A stretch of 32,953 nt of DNA from Shewanella sp. Its GTDB lineage: Bacteria; Pseudomonadota; Gammaproteobacteria; Enterobacterales; Shewanellaceae. The position numbers were made by a program, and so were the translations under genes. Positions 23,308 through 32,673 of the stretch are shown here, piece after piece (positions within the stretch are counted from its first letter, which is position 1; each line of letters opens with the position of its first letter). The notes under the pieces were generated by a model. It was not told the DNA's origin. It saw only the letters and a list, made by a program, of their open reading frames with translations, and did not search any database. The DNA is taken from NCBI RefSeq assembly GCF_013214165.1, contig NZ_JABSSM010000048.1, positions 1-32,953 on the forward strand, given 5' to 3'.

Positions 23308-24933
23308 TTATGCGTAATAATCTATAGCTGAACGATAACTAGATGCCTGATTTAAGCTTAATAATGGCTCATCTGTAGATATTTCATCCATTTCTAGGTC
23401 ATAAGCCTCTTGTGACCGCTCCGAATGATCTGCTTCGCCTTGATTTTTGCCTGAATCTTGCTGAGAAACCTGACTATCTGTGAGCTGTAACCCCTGTTCG
23501 GCTAACATCTCTCTCAACCTAGGTAATGCTTGCTCGACAATATCTCTGGTCTGAGGCTGGACCACATGAAACTGCACTTGAGTCTGGTCGCCCTGAACCT
23601 GAATTCTCACCACTAATGGCCCCAACTCAGGCGGGTCTAACCTGATCTCGGCATGCAAGGTCCCCTGACTCACCATGGTCACTAGCTGCTGCTTCATCAC
23701 GGGAGAAAAACGCTGGATCATCTCCTGCATCTGACTCTGAGTGTCATTATTCTGTCTTGATACCAGCTGAAACTGGGGAGTGTCAGCTTTACTCTGTGGG
23801 CTTGAGCCGATGTGCATCTCAGCTAAGGTTTTATTGTCTATGCTTGCCGTGGATGTCGTGTCCACTAATGTTGCAGAGGCCTCTAGATTGGCCTTGGATG
23901 GATTGAGCTGTACCGATAACTCAGCCCCTTTGAGCTGTTGCTCAGCCTTCGCGGTTGCTTCAGCAGTTAGCTTAGTGCCCCCTTGCAGCATAGAAGATTG
24001 TTCCAATTGATTTTTTTCGCCTAGAATGGCACTAAACTGCTTATCTTTACCTTGCTCAGCTTGATTTTCAGTGCGGGTTAACACGTCAATTCCGGCAGCT
24101 TGTTGGGACTGGGTCACTTTGGCTACCTCCTTTGCTCCGGACGACTTATCAGAGGTTTGTGCCTCAGACAATGGCAAGGTATTGTGCGCTTGTTTCAGAC
24201 CCGCACTCCCGCTTTCGCTGCCCTCACGACTGCCAACGCTAGCAGCTGAGCTCATGCTGCCAGGCTGAAACTCTGAACTTGTCACAGTCGCGATGAGTCG
24301 AATCAAGTTTTCAGGGGCTATTTCTGATAATTCCGCCTCGGATAAACCCGACTCTTGTACCAGCTTATCGATAAGATTTTGATCTAGTGGCTGTTGAGTA
24401 TTAGGGTTTAAGAGTTGAGCCTCTGCATCGATAAGAGATGCCGACTGCGATGGTTCACCTTGTTTAGACTCTGCAGCTGCAAGATTGAAATCTGTATTTT
24501 CAGTATCATTTACCACAGCGAGTAAATAATCATCGAATGTTGAATCACTTGTCGTGTTCTCATTGCCTTGCAGCGGCAAGATATCGCCGCTGTTATCTAG
24601 GCGAGTATTTCCCTCTAGCTTACTGGCCCAATTTATTTGCGCCAGCACATGATTGACATCGACGTCCTTACCGCCCATTTGGGCCTCACTCTCAGACTCA
24701 TCGGCCGATCCCGCTAGCTGGGGAGCATCTTTAGCCAATCTGGTTTCAATATCGATATTTTCAGCTCGAGTTGACTCTTTCTCCTGAGTGCTAGCTTGTT
24801 CTAAAGCCAAAGAAAAATCGTTATTTTCAGATGAATGAGTACGACTATTATCCCCCTGTTTTATGCCACCAACTGCGAGATTATCGGATCTGTTTTCTTT
24901 ATTCGTTGAGAGTATATTCGTCATGTTCTGCAT
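23308..24933 (-). CDS. fliK: Flagellar hook-length control protein FliK
   Basis: FliK measures hook length and triggers the FlhB export switch. This long protein has a low-complexity Gln/Ser/Glu-rich N-terminal region (to about residue 390) and the conserved C-terminal Flg_hook domain: LHAEIRLDPPELGPLVVRIQVQG, TQVQFHVVQPQTRDIVEQALPRLREMLAEQGL. I chose the ATG at 24933 (541 aa) because GGAGG lies four bases before it; an upstream TTG at 24960 has no Shine-Dalgarno. It is the first gene of its operon, behind a predicted sigma-54 promoter. Confidence 0.94.
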   Translation of the reverse strand: MQNMTNILSTNKENRSDNLAVGGIKQGDNSRTHSSENNDFSLALEQASTQEKESTRAENIDIETRLAKDAPQLAGSADESESEAQMGGKDVDVNHVLAQINWASKLEGNTRLDNSGDILPLQGNENTTSDSTFDDYLLAVVNDTENTDFNLAAAESKQGEPSQSASLIDAEAQLLNPNTQQPLDQNLIDKLVQESGLSEAELSEIAPENLIRLIATVTSSEFQPGSMSSAASVGSREGSESGSAGLKQAHNTLPLSEAQTSDKSSGAKEVAKVTQSQQAAGIDVLTRTENQAEQGKDKQFSAILGEKNQLEQSSMLQGGTKLTAEATAKAEQQLKGAELSVQLNPSKANLEASATLVDTTSTASIDNKTLAEMHIGSSPQSKADTPQFQLVSRQNNDTQSQMQEMIQRFSPVMKQQLVTMVSQGTLHAEIRLDPPELGPLVVRIQVQGDQTQVQFHVVQPQTRDIVEQALPRLREMLAEQGLQLTDSQVSQQDSGKNQGEADHSERSQEAYDLEMDEISTDEPLLSLNQASSYRSAIDYYA

Positions 24934-25072
24934 TAAGCCTCCAACAAGGCTGATGTCCAATCAAGATAAACGCTATTTTTCAAGAGAAATCACTGACGCC
25001 AGCGCTATCTCGCCAAAGGCTTTGTCAAAATAGTGGCAAAAAAATAAATGCTCACTGGTTATCGATATATTA

Positions 25073-25087
25073 GCAATAAACATGCCA
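25073..25087 (-). promoter_or_regulatory. Sigma-54 promoter candidate for fliK operon
   Basis: The minus strand reads TGGCATGTTTATTGC: GG, ten bases, GC, with TGGCA and TTGC at the conserved ends. The expected start is near 25061, giving a leader of about 128 bases to the chosen fliK ATG. It lies in the 203-bp gap between the fliJ stop and fliK. Confidence 0.75.
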
Positions 25088-25136
25088 ATATAAACAGGGG
25101 TATTTAGCCAGGTAACTGCAGCAAAAAAATCTTGTT

Positions 25137-25583
25137 TCAGCGAACTTTTTTTCTATAAAACATCTGTGATGCAAACTCATCCACCATCTTTTGTTCGAGT
25201 CTCATCTCTGCTGTTCTTGCCCTCTTTGCCTTCTGTTCTAACAATAATTCAACCGCCCGACGTTTTTGCTGTTTCTCTTGCCAATGCTGCTGTCGATAAT
25301 TTCTCTGAGTATCCGCTTCAGCGACCGAAGTAAGCTGCTTGGTGATGGCTTGGTCTACTTGGCGTACAAATTGGTGAAATTGATGATAATAACTGGCACT
25401 GATATTCTTGCCATGATGGCTCTCCATCTGTTTCATATAATCCAAGCGATAGTTTTGCAGCGCCTCGAGTTGGCTCTGGCATTTTTGCAGTGCTAATTGA
25501 GCCGATTGCAGCTGTAGTGCCGCCTGCTCTTCCGCCTCGCTCGTCAGTTTCAATACCGTATGAAGCGGGTCCTGCTTAGCCAT
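25137..25583 (-). CDS. fliJ: Flagellar export chaperone/stalk protein FliJ
   Basis: FliJ is the coiled-coil stalk of the export ATPase FliI. The 148-residue protein is almost entirely charged helix (SEAEEQAALQLQSAQLALQKCQSQLEALQNYRLDYMKQM, and a second long Gln/Lys/Arg-rich helix to the C-terminus ending FASQMFYRKKVR), the two-helix coiled coil expected for the family. It starts 51 bp after fliI, and a hairpin sits in that gap. Confidence 0.9.
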   Translation of the reverse strand: MAKQDPLHTVLKLTSEAEEQAALQLQSAQLALQKCQSQLEALQNYRLDYMKQMESHHGKNISASYYHQFHQFVRQVDQAITKQLTSVAEADTQRNYRQQHWQEKQQKRRAVELLLEQKAKRARTAEMRLEQKMVDEFASQMFYRKKVR

Positions 25584-25611
25584 AGTTATTCCTGAAATAA
25601 AAGAAGTCCCT

Positions 25612-25632
25612 AGAATCTAGACACTAGATTCT
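25612..25632. other. Intercistronic CTAG hairpin between fliI and fliJ
   Basis: A perfect 9-bp inverted repeat (AGAATCTAG, loop ACA, CTAGATTCT) lies two bases after the fliI stop on the transcribed strand and 28 bases before the fliJ start. A weak TTCTTTTATTT follows at a distance on the minus strand. It could protect the upstream transcript or lower expression of downstream fliJ. Confidence 0.5.
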
Positions 25633-25634
25633 GA

Positions 25635-26975
25635 TCATACCTTACACTGGGCACTCAACTGAGAAAGCATCAGCTGACTGGAATCAAAACTGAGCGACTC
25701 CTTCATCGTTTGCCTTAAAAAGGCGTTCATCGCCGGTTGAAGCCGTATCGCATTATCGATCCTAGGGTCGCTACCTTGAGTGTATGCCCCGATTGAAATC
25801 AGATCTTTATTCTGTTGAAACAGCGAATACACCTGTTTTACACGGCGCATTGACTCCAGATGCTCGGTGCTGATCACCATAGGGGCAACACGGCTAATAG
25901 AGGCTTCGATATCGATGGCGGGGTAATGACCAGAATCGGCTAATGATCTCGACAAGACTATGTGTCCATCTAAGATCGCCCTGGCCGCATCGGCAATCGG
26001 GTCTTGAAGATCATCGCCTTCGGTTAATACGGTATAAAATGCCGTGATAGAACCTTGGCCCGGACCACCATTGCCCGCTCTTTCGACCAGCTTGGGTAAC
26101 TTAGCAAACACCGAAGGCGGGTAGCCTTTGGTTGCGGGAGGCTCACCGACCGCGAGTGCGATTTCTCTTTGTGCCTGGGCATAGCGTGTCAAGCTGTCCA
26201 TAAGCAGCAATACGTTATAGCCTAAATCTCTGAAGTATTCTGCTATCTTGGTTGAAGTTTCACAGGCTCGAAGCCGCATGAGTGGAGACGTATCGGCGGG
26301 CGCTGCCACCACCACAGAGCGTGCACGTCCCTCTTCACCTAAGATCTCTTCGATAAACTCTTTAACTTCCCGGCCACGCTCTCCGACTAAGCCCACGACT
26401 ATGATGTCGGCGGTCGTGCCCCGCGTCATCATGCCCAGTAACACACTCTTGCCCACCCCAGAACCGGCAAACAGTCCCATCCTTTGACCCTTGCCGACAG
26501 TTAACATGGCATTGATCGCTCGAACCCCGACATCCAGAGGCTCAGTGATGGCTCTTCGGGCTAAGGGGTTGATAATGGGGGAATGTTTTGGCGCTTTTTG
26601 ATCGGTTTGCAATCGGCCTAGATTGTCTAAGGGTTGACCATTGCCATCGAGTACCCGGCCTAATAATGACAGGCCGACACTGAGTCCGGTTTGCACACCT
26701 AAGGGGGTGACCTTGGCGCCGGGTAAGACGCCTCTAAGCTCTTCTATCGGCATTAAATAGAGCAGTTCATCGTCGAAACCTATCACCTCGGCGACCAGAT
26801 CTCCAGCCAAGGTTTCTATGCTACATAGGCTGCCTATCGGAGCCCGACAACCGATGGCTTCGAGCGTTAAGCCTACCACCCGGATCAACTGACCACTGGC
26901 TTCGGCGACAAATGGATAAACCTTATCATGTTGCCGTTTGATTTTATTCAGTAACTGACTTTGGCGGTTGCTCAT
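25635..26975 (-). CDS. fliI: Flagellum-specific ATPase FliI
   Basis: FliI is the hexameric ATPase of flagellar export, related to the F1 beta subunit. The 446-residue protein shows a beta-barrel N-domain, Walker A AGSGVGKS at 170-177, [16 protein letters not shown], Walker [35 protein letters not shown], and [36 protein letters not shown]. It overlaps the fliH stop by 32 bp. All catalytic motifs are intact. Confidence 0.98.
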   Translation of the reverse strand: MSNRQSQLLNKIKRQHDKVYPFVAEASGQLIRVVGLTLEAIGCRAPIGSLCSIETLAGDLVAEVIGFDDELLYLMPIEELRGVLPGAKVTPLGVQTGLSVGLSLLGRVLDGNGQPLDNLGRLQTDQKAPKHSPIINPLARRAITEPLDVGVRAINAMLTVGKGQRMGLFAGSGVGKSVLLGMMTRGTTADIIVVGLVGERGREVKEFIEEILGEEGRARSVVVAAPADTSPLMRLRACETSTKIAEYFRDLGYNVLLLMDSLTRYAQAQREIALAVGEPPATKGYPPSVFAKLPKLVERAGNGGPGQGSITAFYTVLTEGDDLQDPIADAARAILDGHIVLSRSLADSGHYPAIDIEASISRVAPMVISTEHLESMRRVKQVYSLFQQNKDLISIGAYTQGSDPRIDNAIRLQPAMNAFLRQTMKESLSFDSSQLMLSQLSAQCKV

Positions 26976-27930
26976 CTTGTTTTACGCCCTCTGACTCTTT
27001 AGCTGCTGACACGTTTTCATTAGTGCTAAGTGTCTCTTGTTGTAAACCAGGCTCAAGCTCGGATTGCTCCGAAGCTGTATCCGTCACATTCTGTTTGGCA
27101 TCCTGACTATAGGATGCTAAGGCCTGCTGTTGCTGCTCTTGGGATTGATTGAGATGCTCTACATGATGCTCCATCTCCTCCAGCACTGTGCTTATCCTCT
27201 GCTCGAGTCGCATATCGACGCGACTTCGCTGGCTGTTGATGATGCAATCACCAGGTGACAGACTCGGATCGGCTTCCAATTCCCAGCGATTTTTTTGCAA
27301 CTGATTGGCGCTATAGAGTTCTTCAACCAAATGATGATCATCGGGATGCAAGCGAATGGTGATCCCTTGATCCTTCAGCGGCAGTGAATCAACCCCTTGC
27401 CTCAATGCTGCCAAAATGTGCTCGGGGTGAGTTTTTAACTCGTGACCAATCACGGCGCGGGTTAATTTCATCGTCAGGGAGAGTAATTCTTGTTCAATCT
27501 CGGTATCTAACAGGGCTAAAGGCTGTTCAAATTGTTGCAGCAAGGACTCGAATCGTGAGATTAACACCTTGGCTTGCTCGACGCCTTCACTATGACCTTG
27601 CTCTATTCCCTGTTTAAGTCCCTCTTCATGGCCTTGTTTCAAGCCCTCTAATCGGCCCGATTCAGCGCCAGACTGAAAACCTTGCTCTTTGCCCTGAGCA
27701 AAGCCTTCCTGTTCGGCTTGCTCACGGATCTCTTCAATCTCTGCTAATGTCGGCGGTAAAAAAGATTGGGGTTCCTCCACTGTGGTTTTATGTACGCTGG
27801 TACGACCAAACAAGTTTGAAACACCTTCGCCAGCAGCAACTGTAACATCAGGGATCTGCCAATGTGTGTACTCGACCTCGGATTGACCAGACTCATTGTC
27901 TGTCGGCTTAGCTTCACTATCCGTTTTCAT
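26944..27930 (-). CDS. fliH: Flagellar export ATPase regulator FliH
   Basis: FliH is the peripheral stalk that holds FliI to the C ring. The 328-residue protein is larger than the roughly 235-residue enterobacterial version. A run of GxxxG-type repeats lies at about residues 76-118 ([35 protein letters not shown]), the known FliH helix signature. The conserved C-domain follows ([45 protein letters not shown]). A Gln/Glu/Ser-rich tail after about residue 245 is the extra length. It starts directly at the fliG stop. Confidence 0.93.
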   Translation of the reverse strand: MKTDSEAKPTDNESGQSEVEYTHWQIPDVTVAAGEGVSNLFGRTSVHKTTVEEPQSFLPPTLAEIEEIREQAEQEGFAQGKEQGFQSGAESGRLEGLKQGHEEGLKQGIEQGHSEGVEQAKVLISRFESLLQQFEQPLALLDTEIEQELLSLTMKLTRAVIGHELKTHPEHILAALRQGVDSLPLKDQGITIRLHPDDHHLVEELYSANQLQKNRWELEADPSLSPGDCIINSQRSRVDMRLEQRISTVLEEMEHHVEHLNQSQEQQQQALASYSQDAKQNVTDTASEQSELEPGLQQETLSTNENVSAAKESEGVKQDEQPPKSVTE

Positions 27931-28967
27931 TATAAGAACTCTTCACCGCCGCCACCGCCTAACATAATATCACCACTGTCACTTAAACGCCTGGCGATAG
28001 ATAAGATCTCTTTTTGAGCGACTTCGACTTCACTGATCCTGATAGGCCCCATGGCTTCTAAGTCATCACGTAACAACTCTGCCGCTCGCTTCGACATGTT
28101 ACCCAAAATCTTATCTTTGAGTACATCATCGGCTCCCTTGAGTGCCTTCATCAACACATCTTGTTGAATTTCGCGCAGCAGCACTTGAATACCTATGTCA
28201 TCCACATCACTCAGATTCTCAAAGACAAACATAAGATCTTGTATTTGTTGCGCCATCTCTTCGTCTGACTCTCTCATGGTCTCCATGAGCTGACTCTCAA
28301 CATTGGTGTCCAGATAGTTCATGATATCTGCAGCCGCCTTCAAGCCGCCCATTTTAGCAGCCTGAGCCCCGCCTTGACCGGCAAACTGTTTCTCCATGAT
28401 ATCATTTAATTCTTGCAGTGCTGCGGGTTGAACCTCTTCTAAATTTGCGATGCGCATCATAAGATCCAGACGAGTATTCTCCGGAGATTGGGCAACAATT
28501 TCTGCCGCCTGATCGGGTTCCAGATAGGAAAGCACGATAGTTTGGATCTGCGGGTGTTCATTTTGTATTATGGTCGCCACTTGACGAGGATCCATCCACT
28601 TGAGTGAATCCAGCCCCTTAGCCCCACTGCCCATGATGATCTGTTCGATCAGATTGCCGGCCTTGTCTTCACCTAACGCCGCCGTTAAGGCCTTACGGAC
28701 AAACTCTTCACTGTTAAAGCCAATAGATGAGTACTTTTGAACTTCGTCAAGAAATAGCTTATGCACGCCTATGACTTTTTCCTGGCCAAAATCCGTCATG
28801 GCAGCCATCGCCATGCCGACCTTTTGAACTTGCTTAGGCTCCAAGTGTTTTAAAATTGACGCAGCGTCCGCTTCACTTAGACTCAAGAGTAATATTGCCG
28901 TTTTCTCAGTGCCGGTTAGCTGATCGACATTGTCGGCTTTGGCGCCATTGTCTGAATTATTGCTCAT
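27930..28967 (-). CDS. fliG: Flagellar motor switch protein FliG
   Basis: FliG links the MS ring to the C ring and interacts with the stator to make torque. The 345-residue protein has N, middle and C domains; the EHPQ motif is at 137-140 (QNEHPQIQTIVLSYL). The C-domain torque helix and its charged residues are present (LLREIQQDVLMKALKGADDVLKDKILGNMSKRAAELLRDDLE). The tail is a glycine run ending GGEEFL. It overlaps fliF by 11 bp. Confidence 0.98.
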   Translation of the reverse strand: MSNNSDNGAKADNVDQLTGTEKTAILLLSLSEADAASILKHLEPKQVQKVGMAMAAMTDFGQEKVIGVHKLFLDEVQKYSSIGFNSEEFVRKALTAALGEDKAGNLIEQIIMGSGAKGLDSLKWMDPRQVATIIQNEHPQIQTIVLSYLEPDQAAEIVAQSPENTRLDLMMRIANLEEVQPAALQELNDIMEKQFAGQGGAQAAKMGGLKAAADIMNYLDTNVESQLMETMRESDEEMAQQIQDLMFVFENLSDVDDIGIQVLLREIQQDVLMKALKGADDVLKDKILGNMSKRAAELLRDDLEAMGPIRISEVEVAQKEILSIARRLSDSGDIMLGGGGGEEFL

Positions 28968-30660
28968 CTTGTTGTAACCAACCTTTTATCACTTGGGTAG
29001 ATAACTCAGGCTCATTTGCGACTAACGCCCTAATAGCTTTAATCATATCATCATCTTTATGAAGATCAGGTATCAAAATCGAACCGTCATCTGCATAACT
29101 GTATTCGGCTTCTGGACGATTGAGCATGCCTAAGGTATCGGATGCGAATTGATCTTCGATCTCAGCCAGTTCATCACCAAATTTAGGCTCATCGGGAATA
29201 CTGACGCTGTCGGGATAAATAAGACGTTTGAGCATGGGCCTAACAACAAACATGATTAATGCAAGAATGATCACCCCGCCCATGCCCAGCTTGAATGCTC
29301 GCCAGAACCATGGCTGTTCCCACAGCTCAAGAGCCGGTAGTTCTGCGATAAGCTGATCCATGAAGGGAACGGTAACCACTTCTAGCACATCACCTCTTTG
29401 CGTACTGAAACCAACGGCTCCCTCTAGCAAGCGGCGAATATTGGCTAACTCCTGCTGAGTTCTCGGCACTCGATTGATTTGACCATCTTCTCCAACGGCG
29501 CCCGTTTTATAATCCACGGCAACTGACACACTGACACGCCTTACCATCCCCACCTGCTGTCTGGTATGGCTAATGGTAGTATCGAGTTCGAAGTTTCTGG
29601 TGGCTTCTCGATGTGATGCGCCACCACTCGCTGAATTTGACTGTGAGTCAGTATTTAACGCATCCTGTGGAATATCACTCTCCATAGGCGGCTGATTAGA
29701 TAAGGCGCCGGGGATCCCCGATGCACTGCCGCCATTTGAATTATTCTCCACCGTCATTTCACTTCTAAGGGCTGGCAGGTCTGGGTTGTAACGCTTCGAA
29801 GTTTGCTCTACCGCGGTAAAGTCCATGGTGACATCGACTTGAGATGTAAAATGTTCAGGCCCTAGGATAGGCATGAGGATTGATTGCACCTTAGTCCGGT
29901 ATTCCGCCTCTTTTTGCAGGACTAATTCTGACTCTCTGCGGGCTCTTGCCGATACCGCATCTTGGCTACCCGAGTTTAATAACCGACCATTTGAATCTGT
30001 CACAGTGACACGGGTCGGGATTAAGCCTTGAACGGCAGACGCAACGATATCGACCACGGCATCGACTTCTTCTTGACCGAGTCCGCCGCGGCGAACATTG
30101 AGAACCACAGTGGCACTGGGTTTGGCACGGTTTCTAGAAAAAACGTTCTCTTTGGGAATAGCCAGAATAACCTTGGCTCTGCTGATACTTCTCAGCTCTT
30201 CAATTGCTCTGGCCAAGTTTAACTCTTGGCTGTGCTTGAGCCTGGCCAGCTCCATTCGCTGGCTCACACCAAAACCACTATCTTTACTCAGGTAGTCATT
30301 TGGGCGCGAAGCACCATCGATCCCTTCGCGGCTCAATATCAACTTAACAGCTTGGTACTGATCATCGGGTACCTTGATGATATCGACATCGATCTGATAA
30401 TTAATCTTGTTTTTATCTAGGACGTCTAACACCTTGACCATCTCTTGGGTATCCATTTTACCAAGCGGTCTATATTCCGGCTCTTGTGCCCACAGCATCA
30501 CAAATACAGCCAATGCTAAACAGATCGCGAGCGCGAGAATCATGGTGATCTGGCGCAGCATATCAGTCCCGCCAAACATACTGCCGCCGGATTTATTTTC
30601 TTCCTGGACTCCACCCGCCAGCTTATCGTTTGCCAACGTAGACTCAGAACCTACTACCAT
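28957..30660 (-). CDS. fliF: Flagellar MS-ring protein FliF
   Basis: FliF forms the inner-membrane MS ring on which the motor is built. The protein has an N-terminal membrane helix (ITMILALAICLALAVFVMLWA), the periplasmic ring-building motifs with the YscJ/FliF segment (VLILSREGIDG-type region; LKHSQELNLARAIEELRSISRAKVILAIPKENVF), a second membrane helix near the C-terminus (FKLGMGGVIILALIMFVVRPML) and a short cytoplasmic tail for FliG. I chose the ATG at 30660 (567 aa); a TTG at 30672 would add four residues. It lies 71 bp after fliE. Confidence 0.97.
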   Translation of the reverse strand: MVVGSESTLANDKLAGGVQEENKSGGSMFGGTDMLRQITMILALAICLALAVFVMLWAQEPEYRPLGKMDTQEMVKVLDVLDKNKINYQIDVDIIKVPDDQYQAVKLILSREGIDGASRPNDYLSKDSGFGVSQRMELARLKHSQELNLARAIEELRSISRAKVILAIPKENVFSRNRAKPSATVVLNVRRGGLGQEEVDAVVDIVASAVQGLIPTRVTVTDSNGRLLNSGSQDAVSARARRESELVLQKEAEYRTKVQSILMPILGPEHFTSQVDVTMDFTAVEQTSKRYNPDLPALRSEMTVENNSNGGSASGIPGALSNQPPMESDIPQDALNTDSQSNSASGGASHREATRNFELDTTISHTRQQVGMVRRVSVSVAVDYKTGAVGEDGQINRVPRTQQELANIRRLLEGAVGFSTQRGDVLEVVTVPFMDQLIAELPALELWEQPWFWRAFKLGMGGVIILALIMFVVRPMLKRLIYPDSVSIPDEPKFGDELAEIEDQFASDTLGMLNRPEAEYSYADDGSILIPDLHKDDDMIKAIRALVANEPELSTQVIKGWLQQDEQ

Positions 30661-30731
30661 GTCAGTGCTCAAAATTGTTACCCGTTTATTATATTAATTA
30701 TCATATATATTGCTTAGCATATTGGCCATCA

Positions 30732-31076
30732 CTATACAGGCATGCTCATAATCTCTTTATACGCTTCAATTAGCTTGTTTCTAACTTGCATCGTCGCTTC
30801 AAATGCGACACTGGCCTTCTCTCTGGCGATGACGGTATCGGAAAGAGTCACCCTGGTATCTCCCATGTCTAGGCGGGTGGCCAATGAGCCAGAATTCGCT
30901 TGAAGCTCGCCAACGGTGCCGATAGCCTGAGACAGCAGCTGACCAAAATCGCTACCTGAGGTATTACTGACTTGTTGGCTGATCGGTGAACCGAAACCGG
31001 AATTGAGTCCAGAAGGTTTAATTTCACCACTAAGAGACTGCATCTCTTGTAATAATGAGTTGGCTCCAATCTGCAT
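30732..31076 (-). CDS. fliE: Flagellar hook-basal body complex protein FliE
   Basis: FliE joins the MS ring to the rod. The 114-residue protein has a variable Ser/Gly-rich N-terminal half and the conserved C-terminal helix pattern (DFGQLLSQAIGTVGELQ, LSDTVIAREKASVAFEATMQVRNKLIEAYKEIMSMPV). It is the first gene of the fliEFGHIJ operon, about 64 bases from a predicted sigma-54 start. Confidence 0.96.
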   Translation of the reverse strand: MQIGANSLLQEMQSLSGEIKPSGLNSGFGSPISQQVSNTSGSDFGQLLSQAIGTVGELQANSGSLATRLDMGDTRVTLSDTVIAREKASVAFEATMQVRNKLIEAYKEIMSMPV

Positions 31077-31151
31077 ATTTTTATCCCCATCGTCTTACTG
31101 AATGCGCTAAGTGACGAATAGTTGACGAAATTAACTGTTAGAGAATAACAT

Positions 31152-31166
31152 GCAAAAACGTTGCCA
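31152..31166 (-). promoter_or_regulatory. Sigma-54 promoter candidate for fliE operon
   Basis: The minus strand reads TGGCAACGTTTTTGC: GG, ten bases, GC, with TGGCA and TTGC preserved. The expected start is near 31140. It lies in the 235-bp gap between the flrC stop and fliE, so fliEFGHIJ can be transcribed apart from flrBC. Confidence 0.75.
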
Positions 31167-31263
31167 AGTATTGATTAGGCAGGAGAAGGGAAGTCGGTCG
31201 GCAGGGTCTCGAGTTCTAAGTCGTAAGCCGTAGCATTAAGACAGAGTTTAAAGTGGAGGGGAG

Positions 31264-31301
31264 TTCCTAGGACCTGTTATCTCGGCGCTAGGACCTAGGG
31301 A
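31264..31301. other. CTAG-rich imperfect hairpin downstream of flrC
   Basis: Arms 31264-31275 and 31290-31301 pair over 12 positions with one mismatch and one G-T pair; both contain CTAGG and GGACCT. The loop is 14 bases. It begins about 10 bases past the flrC stop on the transcribed strand but has no T tract after it, so it is not a standard intrinsic terminator. It may cap the flrBC transcript. The rest of the 31077-31311 gap holds the fliE promoter and no gene. Confidence 0.5.
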
Positions 31302-31311
31302 AAAGTGTGTT

Positions 31312-32673
31312 CTATGCGGGGATCTCTATGCCCATGTCTCTCATTTTGGCCATCTTATATCTGAGCGTTCTAGCACTGATCCCCAGTTTTTCGGCAACCC
31401 GTTTCCTACTGCCCTGACACATGTTTAGCGTCTCAAGAATGATCACATGCTCCTGGGCCTTAAGCTCATCGCCTAACGCATCGAGTTCTGCTGGTTTTTT
31501 CGTCGCGTGTAATTGCTGCTCTACCGGTATCTGGCTAATGAACACTTCCTGAGTATCGAGAATGATATCCGCCCCCACAATCAGTTGTCCCGTCATCAAG
31601 ATCAAGGCGCGTTGAATCACATTATCGAGCTCCCTGACATTGCCAGGCCATCTATGGGTCAGTAACCGTCTACAGGCTGTTTCATCCAGAGTCGGGATCT
31701 GTGCTAATCCAGATTTAGCACCATGGCGAGTCAAGAGATGACGGGCCAGAGGTAAAATATCTGCCGGCCTCTGACTCAATGACGGCCAGGTGAGTGGAAA
31801 GACATTAATGCGATAATAGAGATCTTCACGAAACTCCCCTGACGCGACCACCGCTTTTAGATCACGATTGGACGTTGCAAGCACCCTGATATCTAACTTT
31901 ATGCTTTTACGTCCTCCGAGGCGTTCAACCTCCCTTTCTTGCAATACCCGTAGCAATTTAGCCTGAAGGCTTAAATCCATCTCGGTAATTTCATCGAGTA
32001 ATATCGTGCCTCCCTGTGCCTGTTCAAACTTACCCGGGCAAGCTTGATAGGCACCAGTAAATGCGCCCTTCTCATAGCCAAATAAGGTGGCTTCCAACAT
32101 GTTTTCGGGTATTGCGGCACAGTTTATCGCGATAAAAGGGCCATTATTACGGCTACTATGTTGGTGAATGTATCGAGCCAGTACTTCTTTACCCGAACCA
32201 CTGGGCCCCATGATCATCACCGAAGCATCCGATGCCGCCACCTTCATAGCAAGATTTAGCAAGGCAAGGCTCTTCTCATCGGCGACAATGGGCATATTCT
32301 CAACTATCTTAGGTTTCAGATATCGAGAAACCTGGTTCAACAGCACCTCAGGAGCGAAGGGTTTGGCTAAATAATCTACCGCACCGAGTTTGATGGCATT
32401 GACCGCATTATCTATGGTTGCATAAGCTGTCATCAATAACACAGGCAGCTGAGCCTGGTTCTGACTAAGATAATTAAGTAGACCTATGCCGCCTATCCCC
32501 TGCATCTGTATATCGCTGATGACGAGGTCAAAAGATTCAGTCTTGAGTTTAATGATCGCCTCTTCGGCCGAAGCTACATCGACACATTCATATTGCGCCA
32601 GCAACAAGGTGTCTACCAGAGCTTCCCGGAGTGAATGATCGTCTTCAACCAACAATAATTTACCTTCAGACAT
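31312..32673 (-). CDS. flrC: Sigma-54-dependent flagellar response regulator FlrC
   Basis: FlrC (FleR type) is phosphorylated by FlrB and activates sigma-54 promoters of mid-class flagellar operons. The 453-residue protein has a receiver domain with D54 (LVISDIQMQG), T82 and K104; an AAA+ domain with Walker A GPSGSGKE (156-163), the sigma-54 contact loop GAFTGA (203-208) and Walker B GTILLDE; and a Fis-type helix-turn-helix at the C-terminus (CQGSRKRVAEKLGISARTLRYKM). The ATG overlaps the flrB stop by 8 bp. Its probable targets are the three promoters found at fliE, fliK and flhA. Confidence 0.95.
   Translation of the reverse strand: MSEGKLLLVEDDHSLREALVDTLLLAQYECVDVASAEEAIIKLKTESFDLVISDIQMQGIGGIGLLNYLSQNQAQLPVLLMTAYATIDNAVNAIKLGAVDYLAKPFAPEVLLNQVSRYLKPKIVENMPIVADEKSLALLNLAMKVAASDASVMIMGPSGSGKEVLARYIHQHSSRNNGPFIAINCAAIPENMLEATLFGYEKGAFTGAYQACPGKFEQAQGGTILLDEITEMDLSLQAKLLRVLQEREVERLGGRKSIKLDIRVLATSNRDLKAVVASGEFREDLYYRINVFPLTWPSLSQRPADILPLARHLLTRHGAKSGLAQIPTLDETACRRLLTHRWPGNVRELDNVIQRALILMTGQLIVGADIILDTQEVFISQIPVEQQLHATKKPAELDALGDELKAQEHVIILETLNMCQGSRKRVAEKLGISARTLRYKMAKMRDMGIEIPA

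Noticed and set aside
25058..25066. TTATCGAT upstream of fliK as a sigma-28 -10 element
   Set aside because: No TTTA (reverse of TAAA) at the 15-base spacing; the nearby sigma-54 match is far better.
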